From Flavobacterium daejeonense DSM 17708 (GTDB lineage Bacteria; Bacteroidota; Bacteroidia; Flavobacteriales; Flavobacteriaceae), in contig NZ_AUDK01000013.1 of NCBI RefSeq assembly GCF_000425425.1, positions 62,001-126,000 on the forward strand: a DNA stretch of 64,000 bases. The letters are read 5' to 3'. This document shows positions 1 through 7,226 of the stretch, piece by piece. The notes beneath the pieces are model-generated. The model saw only the letters and a program-made list of their open reading frames with translations. It had not been told where the DNA came from and made no database searches. Each line of letters opens with the position of its first letter. Positions within the stretch are counted from its first letter, which is position 1. Both the position numbers and the translations under genes were made by a program.

Positions 1-261
1 TTTGATGTATTCTACTTTTGGTTTGTCTAAACGGCCTAAGAATTGTCGGGCATAGGAAGACAAGCTTTCCACATAACGGCGTTGTCCTTCGGCATACAAA
101 GTGTCGAATGCTAAACTGGATTTTCCGGAACCCGAAAGTCCTGTAATTACAACTAATTTGTTGCGGGGAATAACAACGTCAAGGTTTTTTAAATTGTGAA
201 CCTGAGCTCCTTTGATTATTATGTTTTTCTTAGGATCTATTTTAGAAAAGTCAACTTTCAT
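1..261 (-). CDS. uvrA: Excinuclease ABC subunit A, N-terminal part (cut by window edge)
   Basis: The first 87 codons of UvrA, the DNA-damage recognition ATPase of nucleotide excision repair; the rest lies beyond base 1. The translation opens with about 20 lineage-specific residues, then the family signature '[12 protein letters not shown]' and a Walker A loop GLSGSGKSS at residues 41-49, followed by '[24 protein letters not shown]', a stretch nearly invariant in UvrA. The ATG at 261 is the natural start because it lies just downstream of a TAnnTTTG element at 281-288. The neighbour on the other side is a divergent sigma factor. The family assignment is certain; nothing can be said about the remaining domains. 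Confidence 0.95.
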   Translation of the reverse strand, partial: MKVDFSKIDPKKNIIIKGAQVHNLKNLDVVIPRNKLVVITGLSGSGKSSLAFDTLYAEGQRRYVESLSSYARQFLGRLDKPKVEYIK

Positions 262-280
262 AGAAAAAATAAAATTTGTA

Positions 281-288
281 CAAAAGTA
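281..288 (-). promoter_or_regulatory. -7 promoter element of uvrA
   Basis: On the minus strand this reads TACTTTTG, an exact match to the Bacteroidota TAnnTTTG element. It would start transcription near 274, giving a leader of about 13 bases. No convincing -33 box is seen. Confidence 0.45.
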
Positions 289-471
289 AACATTTTATAA
301 CTGAGAATTGAATAGAATGCAATCCTATAACTAAAAGTGGTAAGGCTTTGGTTTTTAAAAAATTAAGTTGAAATGTTGTAAAAGAATAATAATATTTTAT
401 AAAATATTTTAAAACTTTATTTTTGGTTTGATTTTTGTCAAATTTATTTACCAAGCAAGACAATTATTTGT

Positions 472-479
472 TAAATTTG
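472..479 (+). promoter_or_regulatory. -7 promoter element of the sigma factor gene
   Basis: TAAATTTG matches TAnnTTTG exactly. Transcription would begin near 486, leaving a leader of roughly 85 bases before the ATG at 573. The -33 region is weak. Confidence 0.4.
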
Positions 480-572
480 GAAAACTATTCATAAAAAAAT
501 AAAAGCGCCTATAGTAAAAAACTACTTTTTAGAAAAATAATACCCTATTAACTCTTACTAAAAAGTATTACT

Positions 573-1160
573 ATGATAGCTAATATTCAAATTCCGGACG
601 CCTTGTTGGTACAGGATTATGTGGCAGGTAACGAAGACGCCTTAGCTACCTTAATCAAACGACACGAATCCAAAATTTACGGTTTTATATATTCGAAAGT
701 ATCCGACAGGGATGTTTCTAATGATATTTTTCAGGACACCTTTATAAAAGTAATCAATACCTTAAAATCTAATTCGTATAACGAAGAAGGAAAATTTCTT
801 CCCTGGGTAATGCGCATTGCACATAATCTGGTGATTGATTATTTTAGAAAAAACAAGAAAATGCCTTTGTATCGGGAAACAGAAGAATTTTCGGTTTTTT
901 CGATTATAACAGATGATTCTTTAACTATTGAAAATAAACTGATTGCCGATCAGGTAGAATTGGATATCCGAAAACTCATTGAAGAACTTCCCGAAGACCA
1001 GAAAGAAGTGCTGATCATGCGGATGTATAAAGACATGAGTTTTAAAGAAATTTCAGAAATTACAGGTGTAAGTATCAATACTTCTTTAGGAAGAATGCGT
1101 TATGCTTTGATGAATTTGAGAAAAGTAATTGATAAGCATCAAATTATTTTGACAAATTAA
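573..1160 (+). CDS. RNA polymerase sigma factor, ECF (sigma-70 family)
   Basis: 195 residues. Region 2 lies at about residues 25-95 with the core-binding signature 'DIFQDTFIKVI' and the -10-recognition stretch 'FLPWVMRIAHNLVIDYFRKNKK'. Region 4 at about 135-185 contains the helix-turn-helix 'MSFKEISEITGVSINTSLGR'. There is no region 1.1 or 3, which places it in the ECF group. No anti-sigma gene is adjacent: it is followed after 54 bases by a 47-residue ORF and then a convergent nth gene, so it may not be controlled by a classical membrane anti-sigma factor. The target regulon cannot be deduced from the window. Confidence 0.9.
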   Translation: MIANIQIPDALLVQDYVAGNEDALATLIKRHESKIYGFIYSKVSDRDVSNDIFQDTFIKVINTLKSNSYNEEGKFLPWVMRIAHNLVIDYFRKNKKMPLYRETEEFSVFSIITDDSLTIENKLIADQVELDIRKLIEELPEDQKEVLIMRMYKDMSFKEISEITGVSINTSLGRMRYALMNLRKVIDKHQIILTN

Positions 1161-1214
1161 GCAATATTCTAATAATTGTCACGTTGTATTCTAACAGTAT
1201 ATTAAAAGAATAAC

Positions 1215-1358
1215 ATGGCAAAACTCTACTCTAAAAAAAATCTAGTTCCTACACAGATGAAACCTAAAAAAGAAGTGATTTCTTTTCTGTTAAATTATTC
1301 CAAAGCACTTTATATCATTAAGGTAGCGGATAATAGTTTTGAAATTATTACAAACTAG
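1215..1358 (+). CDS. Conserved small protein of 47 residues downstream of the sigma factor
   Basis: A complete ATG-to-TAG frame encoding a lysine-rich N-terminus ('MAKLYSKKNLVPTQMKPKKE') and a hydrophobic/aromatic second half ending 'FEIITN'. It begins 54 bases after the sigma factor on the same strand, with no terminator between, so it is probably co-transcribed. From memory similar short ORFs follow this sigma gene in other flavobacteria, which supports coding, but I cannot name a function. A role as an accessory of the sigma factor is possible only by position. Confidence 0.65.
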   Translation: MAKLYSKKNLVPTQMKPKKEVISFLLNYSKALYIIKVADNSFEIITN

Positions 1359-1414
1359 TTAAGCCAATTTGGCTGTTTGGTAAATCTCACTGCTTGTTAA
1401 AAAATCAGTGAGAT

Positions 1415-2062
1415 TTACTTTTTATAGCCGTCTAAATTCGTTTTTCTTCCAATAGTTTTGGTGATGATGTCTTTCTCTAAATCTAATCCACGAGCAGGCG
1501 AGTATTCTCTGCCGTACCAAATAATCTGCAAATGTAAATCGTTCCACAGTTCTTCCGGAAATAAACGTTTAGCATCTTTTTCAGTCTGAACCACACTTTT
1601 TCCATTGGATAAATTCCAGCGGTACATCAGGCGATGAATATGTGTGTCCACCGGAAAAGCAGGAACGCCAAAAGCCTGCGACATCACCACACTGGCGGTT
1701 TTGTGTCCCACAGCAGGCAAAGCTTCTAAATCTTCAAAATTTTGCGGAACTTCTCCGTTATGTTTTTCGATTAATATTTGTGACAAACCATAAATTCCTT
1801 TCGATTTCATAGGTGATAAACCACAGGGACGAATGATTTCCTTGATTTCCTCCACCGACATTTTAACCATGTCATACGGATTATCGGCTTTCGCAAAAAG
1901 CAAAGGGGTTATTTGATTGACACGTACATCGGTACATTGTGCTGAAAGCAAAACCGCAATCAGTAAAGTATAAGGATCTTTATGGTCTAAAGGAATTGGA
2001 ATGCTGGGATAAAGCTCTTTTAACGTATTTATAACAAATGTTACCCGTTCTTGTTTGGTCAT
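1415..2062 (-). CDS. nth: Endonuclease III-like DNA glycosylase/AP lyase lacking the Fe-S cluster
   Basis: 215 residues of the HhH-GPD superfamily; the family removes oxidised pyrimidines and nicks abasic sites. The helix-hairpin-helix and catalytic lysine are seen in 'LPAVGHKTASVV' (K121) and the catalytic aspartate in 'FPVDTHIHRL' (D139). In classical Nth the C-terminus carries four cysteines binding a 4Fe-4S cluster. Here the corresponding tail, after 'WYGREYSPARG', has no cysteine at all; the only cysteines are C43 and C80. Catalysis should persist because both active residues are present. It is convergent with the sigma-factor operon and divergent from bcp. Confidence 0.9.
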   Translation of the reverse strand: MTKQERVTFVINTLKELYPSIPIPLDHKDPYTLLIAVLLSAQCTDVRVNQITPLLFAKADNPYDMVKMSVEEIKEIIRPCGLSPMKSKGIYGLSQILIEKHNGEVPQNFEDLEALPAVGHKTASVVMSQAFGVPAFPVDTHIHRLMYRWNLSNGKSVVQTEKDAKRLFPEELWNDLHLQIIWYGREYSPARGLDLEKDIITKTIGRKTNLDGYKK

Positions 2063-2176
2063 TATAGTTTAAATTTGAATGGTAAAGTAAAGCAATTTCA
2101 ATGGCAATGGCAAAAAATCAATTGTAATAGCAATGTCAATAACAATTTCAAAATCAATAGTAATTAAAAAATAAAA

Positions 2177-2209
2177 CTTTGTGAACTTAGCGGGAGCTTT
2201 GTGAACTTA
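2177..2209. repeat. Two-copy direct repeat upstream of bcp
   Basis: CTTTGTGAACTTA occurs at 2177-2189 and again at 2197-2209, a 20-base period, just before the bcp start. Upstream (about 2092-2165) lies a degenerate run of short CAATGGCAA/CAATAGCAA-like words. Both resemble degenerate intergenic repeats I recall from Flavobacterium genomes. Confidence 0.6.
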
Positions 2210-2229
2210 AGTGGTTAAATAGAAAAAAA

Positions 2230-2682
2230 ATGATAACATTAAAAAAAGGCAATAAAGCTCCGGATTTTTTTGGCGTTGACCAAGACGGAAAGCCACATCA
2301 ATTAGAAGATTATAAAGGCAAAAAATTAGTTGTTTTCTTTTATCCAAAAGCCAGTACGCCGGGATGTACTGCCGAAGCTTGTGATTTAAGAGATAATTTT
2401 GAACGTTTTCAGGCGAATAATTACGCTTTATTGGGTGTAAGTGCCGATTCGGCAAAAGCGCAAGCTAAATTCAAAGATAAATATGAGTTTCCTTTTCCGT
2501 TACTGGCTGATGAAGAAAAAGAAGTGATTAATGCTTTTGGTGTTTGGGGACCTAAGAAATTCATGGGACGCGAATACGATGGCATTCACCGCACCACTTT
2601 TGTCATTGACGAAAACGGAATCATCGATGAGGTCATTGAAAATGTAAAAACCAAAGAACACGCCGCTCAGATTTTGAAATAA
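2230..2682 (+). CDS. bcp: Thioredoxin-dependent thiol peroxidase (atypical 2-Cys peroxiredoxin, Bcp/PrxQ)
   Basis: 150 residues, the usual Bcp length. It reduces hydroperoxides using thioredoxin in the cytoplasm. The peroxidatic site is 'PKASTPGCTAEACDLRD' with C46 as peroxidatic and C51 as resolving cysteine, the five-residue spacing typical of PrxQ. The C-terminal 'GIHRTTFVIDENGII' is the conserved dimer/active-site arginine region. It stands alone, divergent from nth, and ends in a strong hairpin terminator. Its leader contains a two-copy direct repeat. Confidence 0.95.
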   Translation: MITLKKGNKAPDFFGVDQDGKPHQLEDYKGKKLVVFFYPKASTPGCTAEACDLRDNFERFQANNYALLGVSADSAKAQAKFKDKYEFPFPLLADEEKEVINAFGVWGPKKFMGREYDGIHRTTFVIDENGIIDEVIENVKTKEHAAQILK

Positions 2683-2685
2683 ACA

Positions 2686-2720
2686 AAAAACGCCACAAAG
2701 AATTTCTCTGTGGCGTTTTT
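2686..2720 (+). terminator. Rho-independent terminator of bcp
   Basis: A 12-base perfect stem (2686-2697 with 2709-2720) with ACGCCACA/TGTGGCGT at its core and a run of T in the descending arm. A near copy of the stem is used at 5619-5649. Confidence 0.85.
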
Positions 2721-2754
2721 GTTATTGGAATTGTAAAAAGTAGCATTTTATACT

Positions 2755-2873
2755 GCTCCGCAAAGTCTCCGACTTTGAGGTAGTGTTTTTCGATTTTCAA
2801 TCGACATTTTTAAATGAAGTATAGCTGTCAGAGACAGATTAATATCTCCTCAAAGTCGGAGACTTTGCGGAGC
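2755..2873. repeat. Palindromic intergenic element with 26-base perfect inverted arms
   Basis: The left arm 2755-2780 begins GCTCCGCAAAGTCTCCGACT and its exact reverse complement occupies 2848-2873. The 67 bases between contain two further small hairpins (CGATT/AATCG at 2791-2803 and TGTC/GACA at about 2826-2836). It sits between convergent bcp and the LytTR gene, so it lies in non-coding DNA. Its design resembles a BIME/REP pair mobilised by RAYT proteins, and the arms share a GCTCCG word with the REP copies near 22.5 kb. Confidence 0.8.
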
Positions 2874-2892
2874 TGGTGTTTTAATTTTTGAA

Positions 2893-3657
2893 CTAAAAAA
2901 ATCCCAGATTGATTTTTATACTTTCAGAGTAACTTCTTCCAGAAGTGATATTAGTATGTTTTAAGTCATTAAGAGTAATAATGTAACGACTGTTGAAATA
3001 TTTCTGGGCTTCTTTTATATAGTTTTTATTAATAATAATTCCTCTGTGAATACGAAAAAAATTATCGGGTAATTTGTTTTCCAAGCTTGCAATCGTTTCG
3101 GTACTTAAAAATGTTCCTTGTTCTGAATGAATGGTCGTATAATTAGAATCGGCTTCAAAAAAAGATATTTCTTCAAGTTTTATAAAAATGATTTTATCAT
3201 TTTTTTTAACTGTAATTGAGGTCATTTTTTTAGGTTCTTTTCTATTCGAAATGTCTTTTAAAACTTTTAAAATTTCATCTGAAGTGTTTTTTACATGAAA
3301 TGTTTTTAATTTTTGTACCGTTTTTTCAATACGTTCTAATTTTACAGGTTTAATGAGATAATCGATACTGTTAGTTTCAAAAGCTTCCAAGGAATATTGG
3401 TCGTAGGCTGTACAAAAAATAACCATCGGGATAATTGTTAAACGTTCTAATAATTCAAAACCACTACAGCTGGGCATTTCAATATCTAAAAAAATAATAT
3501 CCGGATTTAAAGTTTCTATTTTTTGCTGTGCTTCTGTTGCGTTTTGTGCTGTACCAATAATATTAAAAGTTTCTGGAAACTCTTTTAGTAAATTTTGCAA
3601 TCCTAATCTGGCTGGAGCTTCATCATCAATAATAATAGTTGAATAGCGTTTGTTCAT
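2893..3657 (-). CDS. LytTR-family response regulator
   Basis: 254 residues. The receiver domain (1-120) has the acidic pair D11/D12 and the phospho-acceptor D58 in 'IIFLDIEMP', with the conserved K in 'LIKPVKLERI'. The C-terminal LytTR DNA-binding domain (about 150-254) is marked by 'FFEADSNYTTIHSEQG' and 'FFRIHRGIIINKNYI'. The gene starts one base after the histidine kinase stop codon, so the two are translationally linked and form a two-component system. Members usually bind tandem direct repeats upstream of a few target genes; none can be assigned here. Confidence 0.93.
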   Translation of the reverse strand: MNKRYSTIIIDDEAPARLGLQNLLKEFPETFNIIGTAQNATEAQQKIETLNPDIIFLDIEMPSCSGFELLERLTIIPMVIFCTAYDQYSLEAFETNSIDYLIKPVKLERIEKTVQKLKTFHVKNTSDEILKVLKDISNRKEPKKMTSITVKKNDKIIFIKLEEISFFEADSNYTTIHSEQGTFLSTETIASLENKLPDNFFRIHRGIIINKNYIKEAQKYFNSRYIITLNDLKHTNITSGRSYSESIKINLGFF

Positions 3658-3658
3658 A

Positions 3659-5512
3659 TTATATAGATTTTGGAATGGTAATAATAATCATTTTTTCGGG
3701 AGTATTAGTCCAATTTAAAGACGCTTTGTCTCCATAAGTTAGTCGCAATAAATCGAAAACGGTTTGTAAACCATGACCACTTAATAATCCTTCAGGAAAA
3801 TCAGGACCGTTATCACTTACCGAAATGCTAATCTCATTTTGTGCTTTCGAAATTTTTAAATCAATTTTGCCCACACCTTCATTTTTCGAAATACCATGTT
3901 TTACCGCATTTTCTACTAAGGGCTGTATTAAAAATAAAGGAATTTCATGATTTTCTAATTCTTTATCGACCTGAATTGTAAATTGTAAACGCTCACCAAA
4001 ACGAATTTTTTCGATGTCTAAATAGGTTTTTACCATTTCGACTTCATCATGAACCGTACTTGTTTTTTTATTTTTTCGATTGATAGAGTATTTGAATAAA
4101 TCAGATAAAGAATGTGCCATTTTTTGTGTTTTTTCAGCATCAATAGGTGCTAAACTAGCTATGGAATTCAAGGAATTGTATAAAAAATGAGGATTGATTT
4201 GAGATTGTAATGATTTTAATTCTGCTTTGACTTTTAGTTCTTTTAACTTGGTAAGTTTATTTTCATTTTCAATAATTAAGTTTCTTTCTTTAAAAATGAA
4301 ATACCCTATTAATGCTCTTAGTGTTGCGATTGTCATTATAAATAAAAACATTTGTGATAAAGGATGAAAATCACGTTCATCTCTAAAACCGTTAATAATA
4401 AAATTAATAGTTAATAAACATATAAAAGGTAAAAATCCCGTTGATAAAAAGATTAACCCGGTTTTTGTATATATATTATTTGCTGCTTTTTGAATTTTTA
4501 GCTCAATGAAACGAAATAAATAAAGAAAAGGAAATAAAATAAGCATTAAAAAAGAGGTTGATAGGATAGAATCATTTCTCACTATTGGAACATTTAGATA
4601 ATTATCAGGTATCGTTAAAAAATCATAAAAAGACACACAGAATACGATTAGAATATCTGTAAACAATAAGGTTACTAAAGCTACGATACCGAATCGAAGC
4701 CAGTCTTTCTTAATTTTAACAGATATTGATTTGTTAATTTTATTGATAAAAAAAAGCCCTAGTAAACCTATAATTAACGCTGGTAGAAAAATAACTGCTG
4801 CTGGATTTCTTACCCACCATAAATTACGATCTCTATCTGCAATTCTAGCATCTTCTATTTTTTTAATAATACTTTCTTTAAATTGAATTTCGGCTTTTGC
4901 CAATCGTTCTTCAAATCCTTTTTTATAAACCTCTTTTATAATTTCTTGATCGTTATGGTCTAAAGGGATTTGGCTATTTGATAATCCATATACTGGGTTA
5001 AAGATGCTGTTTCTTTTTTTTTCTCTTAGTGGATAGGCAAAAGAGCCTCCAACTAGCATTTTTGCTATTCTGGATTCTAAAGATTTTCTAATTTCTGCAT
5101 CAGTGTCTGATTCATCAATTTTATAAATATAAAGTTCGCAACTTGTATAGCCTTGACCTCGTTCTATTGAGCCAAAACGGCTTGTTGTATAACCATTACC
5201 TTCTTTTAGTGGAGTATCTAAAAATTTAATTTTAAAATTTGGTTTCTCTGATTTTGAAAATTGGATAGATATCGTTTCTGTTAAATTGTCTAGTTTTTTT
5301 AAAGTTTTAGCAATAATTAAAGAATCCTCTTGAGTATACTTTCCTTCTAAATTGACATAAATATCAGCATCCCATTTTGTTATTGAATTGTATTTGTTAT
5401 TATTTATTTCAACAATGTCTTCCCATGGTTTTACAGGAAGTTTTTCTTGATTTTGAGAGAAGCAATTAATTCCTATTACTAGAAATACTAAAGAGAAGAG
5501 TAATTTTTTCAT
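3659..5512 (-). CDS. LytS/YehU-type membrane sensor histidine kinase with a periplasmic N-terminal domain
   Basis: 617 residues. A signal peptide (1-19) is followed by a soluble domain of about 210 residues, then about five membrane segments (roughly 236-256, 272-292, 318-336, 352-374, 385-407), a short coiled coil and a His_kinase catalytic core. The H-box is 'LQSQINPHFLYNSLNS' with H442, the N-box 'LVENAVKHGIS', and the G-box 'DNGPDFPEGLLSGHGL'. It pairs with the adjoining LytTR regulator. The periplasmic domain ends in 'SIFNPVYGLSNSQIPLDHND', weakly recalling DUF2927-type proteins; that resemblance is only inference. The signal sensed is unknown. Confidence 0.9.
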   Translation of the reverse strand: MKKLLFSLVFLVIGINCFSQNQEKLPVKPWEDIVEINNNKYNSITKWDADIYVNLEGKYTQEDSLIIAKTLKKLDNLTETISIQFSKSEKPNFKIKFLDTPLKEGNGYTTSRFGSIERGQGYTSCELYIYKIDESDTDAEIRKSLESRIAKMLVGGSFAYPLREKKRNSIFNPVYGLSNSQIPLDHNDQEIIKEVYKKGFEERLAKAEIQFKESIIKKIEDARIADRDRNLWWVRNPAAVIFLPALIIGLLGLFFINKINKSISVKIKKDWLRFGIVALVTLLFTDILIVFCVSFYDFLTIPDNYLNVPIVRNDSILSTSFLMLILFPFLYLFRFIELKIQKAANNIYTKTGLIFLSTGFLPFICLLTINFIINGFRDERDFHPLSQMFLFIMTIATLRALIGYFIFKERNLIIENENKLTKLKELKVKAELKSLQSQINPHFLYNSLNSIASLAPIDAEKTQKMAHSLSDLFKYSINRKNKKTSTVHDEVEMVKTYLDIEKIRFGERLQFTIQVDKELENHEIPLFLIQPLVENAVKHGISKNEGVGKIDLKISKAQNEISISVSDNGPDFPEGLLSGHGLQTVFDLLRLTYGDKASLNWTNTPEKMIIITIPKSI

Positions 5513-5618
5513 GGCAGTAAATTTAAATATTTATCCCACAAAAGAACTATAATGATTATAAGATTAAAACAAGTTTCTTGTAAACTGCAAAATAGAGATG
5601 CGAACTGCATTTATGTAA

Positions 5619-5649
5619 AACGCCACAAATAGCAACTACTTGTGGCGTT
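5619..5649 (-). terminator. Terminator of the conserved unknown gene
   Basis: A 10-base stem AACGCCACAA/TTGTGGCGTT with an inner extension. On the minus strand it is followed by TTTTAC. It lies just past the stop of the gene that begins at 7124. Confidence 0.65.
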
Positions 5650-5669
5650 CATTATAAAATCAATATTTT

Positions 5670-7124
5670 TTATTCCGCTAAAGTCTTCTTGGGGTCGTAA
5701 CCAAAAAGTTTTTTCTCTTTAATAATTTCGGAAACTCCGGCAGGAAGCATCGATTCCCAACCTGGGATTCCGTTGTTAATCATTTTAAGGACTTCACGGG
5801 AGAAGATTTTCAGGTTTTCCGGGTTGTAATCTTCCACATCGATTACTTTTCCGTTGAATTTGAAGAATTTGTACAATTCTTTCATTCGCGGATGCACTTT
5901 CAGGTTCTCGGAAGTGGTTACTTCGCCGTTTTCATCCAGCATTGGGTACAACAATACTTTCATATCACGGAAGAATAATTTTCCAAAAGCTTCCAGAATG
6001 CCTCCGCTTAGATGACGGTAGTATTTTTCGTCAAAAATATCGACTAAGTTGTTTACACCCATGGCTAGTCCCATGCGGGCTTTGGTATAATTGGCAAAGT
6101 ATTCTACCACTTTGTAATATTCCTGAAAATTAGAAATCATTACCGTTTGTCCTAGCGAACAAAGTAATTCGGCACGATCCATAAAATCGCGTTCGTCAAT
6201 TTCTCCGTCCGAACGAAGGTTAGACAAAGTGATTTCAAAAATAACCAGTGTGTTTTCTTTATCTACCTTGTTCTCTTCGAGAAACATCTTCAACGATTTC
6301 TCGTACATGTCCATGTTTACTTTAGTAACGGGACGAAAACTTCCTCTTAAAGCCAGAATATTTTTTTTGTATAAAACGGCAGCAGGAAGAATATTTTTTC
6401 CTTTAGGATTGAACATTACCGCATCGGTCATGCCATTTTTTACCAATTGTAAACTGATTAAACGGTTGTCTACATCGGAAAATCGCGGTCCGGAGAAATT
6501 GATGGTGTCAATTTCCAGTTGGTCTTTGTCCAAATGGTCGTATAAATAACGCAGTAATTTTTTAGGGTCGTTGTATTTGTAGAAAGCACCATAGATAAGA
6601 TTTACTCCTAAAATCCCCAGTGTTTCCTGTTGTAGTTTGGCATCGGTTTCTTTAAAACGAATGTGAAGAATGATTTCGTTATAATCTTCGTTAGGATCAA
6701 TCTGATAACTGATTCCTACCCAACCATGCCCTTTGAATTGTTTGGCAAAGTCAATGGTGGCTACCGTATTGGCGTAGCTGAAAAACATTTTGTTTGGATG
6801 TTTGTCGCGACTCAGTCGTTTTTCGATAAGGCTTACTTCGTGCGACAGCATTTTCTTCAGCCGGTTTTCGGTTACATAGCGTCCGTCTTTTTCGCTTCCG
6901 TAAACGGCATCACTAAAATCTTTATCGTAAGCAGACATCGCTTTTGCAATTGTTCCCGACGAACCACCGGCTCTGAAAAAGTGTCTTACCGTTTCCTGTC
7001 CTGCGCCAATCTCGGCAAATGTTCCATAAATATTTTCATTTAAATTGATTCGTAGTGCCTTGTCTTTTATCGAAGGGACTTGTGCTATGACTCTGTCGCC
7101 TTTTAGTTTTATTTCGGTACTCAT
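5670..7124 (-). CDS. Conserved cytoplasmic protein of unknown function (484 residues)
   Basis: No signal peptide or membrane segment is visible. The sequence is well formed and bacteroidete-like, with a notable glycine/serine loop 'FFRAGGSSGTIAKAMSAYDKDFSDAVYG' near residue 50, 'ISLQLVKNGMTDAVMFNPKGK' near residue 225, and a C-terminal 'INNGIPGWESMLPAGVSEIIKE'. I recall homologues annotated inconsistently (for example as TonB-dependent receptor or nicotinate-nucleotide adenylyltransferase); neither fits, since there is no barrel, plug or nucleotidyltransferase HxGH motif. It is monocistronic and divergent from a metallo-hydrolase, with back-to-back promoters between them. Confidence 0.8.
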   Translation of the reverse strand: MSTEIKLKGDRVIAQVPSIKDKALRINLNENIYGTFAEIGAGQETVRHFFRAGGSSGTIAKAMSAYDKDFSDAVYGSEKDGRYVTENRLKKMLSHEVSLIEKRLSRDKHPNKMFFSYANTVATIDFAKQFKGHGWVGISYQIDPNEDYNEIILHIRFKETDAKLQQETLGILGVNLIYGAFYKYNDPKKLLRYLYDHLDKDQLEIDTINFSGPRFSDVDNRLISLQLVKNGMTDAVMFNPKGKNILPAAVLYKKNILALRGSFRPVTKVNMDMYEKSLKMFLEENKVDKENTLVIFEITLSNLRSDGEIDERDFMDRAELLCSLGQTVMISNFQEYYKVVEYFANYTKARMGLAMGVNNLVDIFDEKYYRHLSGGILEAFGKLFFRDMKVLLYPMLDENGEVTTSENLKVHPRMKELYKFFKFNGKVIDVEDYNPENLKIFSREVLKMINNGIPGWESMLPAGVSEIIKEKKLFGYDPKKTLAE

Positions 7125-7160
7125 TTTTTTGTTTAATTTTTATGTATTTGCCTGATGTTA

Positions 7161-7168
7161 CAAAGTTA
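7161..7168 (-). promoter_or_regulatory. -7 element for the 484-residue unknown gene
   Basis: Minus strand reads TAACTTTG, an exact TAnnTTTG match 37 bases upstream of the ATG. It faces away from the plus-strand element at 7204-7211. Confidence 0.45.
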
Positions 7169-7203
7169 ATTAAATAGCCAGGCTAATAAAACAGAAATAA
7201 TCC

Positions 7204-7211
7204 TATTTTTG
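7204..7211 (+). promoter_or_regulatory. -7 element for the metallo-hydrolase gene
   Basis: TATTTTTG is an exact TAnnTTTG match whose start site would fall only a few bases before the TTG codon at 7227, giving a nearly leaderless message. Confidence 0.45.
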
Positions 7212-7226
7212 TGAAAAAATTAGGAT

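Larger units (their letters stand above)
262..572. other. Divergent intergenic region between uvrA and the sigma factor
   Basis: A 311-base, very AT-rich stretch holding the outward promoters of uvrA (281-288) and the sigma factor (472-479). No RNA gene or repeat is recognisable; the apparent minus-strand reading frame here is low complexity and non-coding. Confidence 0.6.

Noticed and set aside
251..463. Minus-strand 70-residue open frame over the uvrA start and its upstream region
   Set aside because: Very AT-rich, low complexity, overlaps the uvrA start and promoter; no family resemblance.
6663..7043. Plus-strand 126-residue frame antisense to the unknown gene
   Set aside because: Shadow of the minus-strand coding sequence with no start signal or family likeness.
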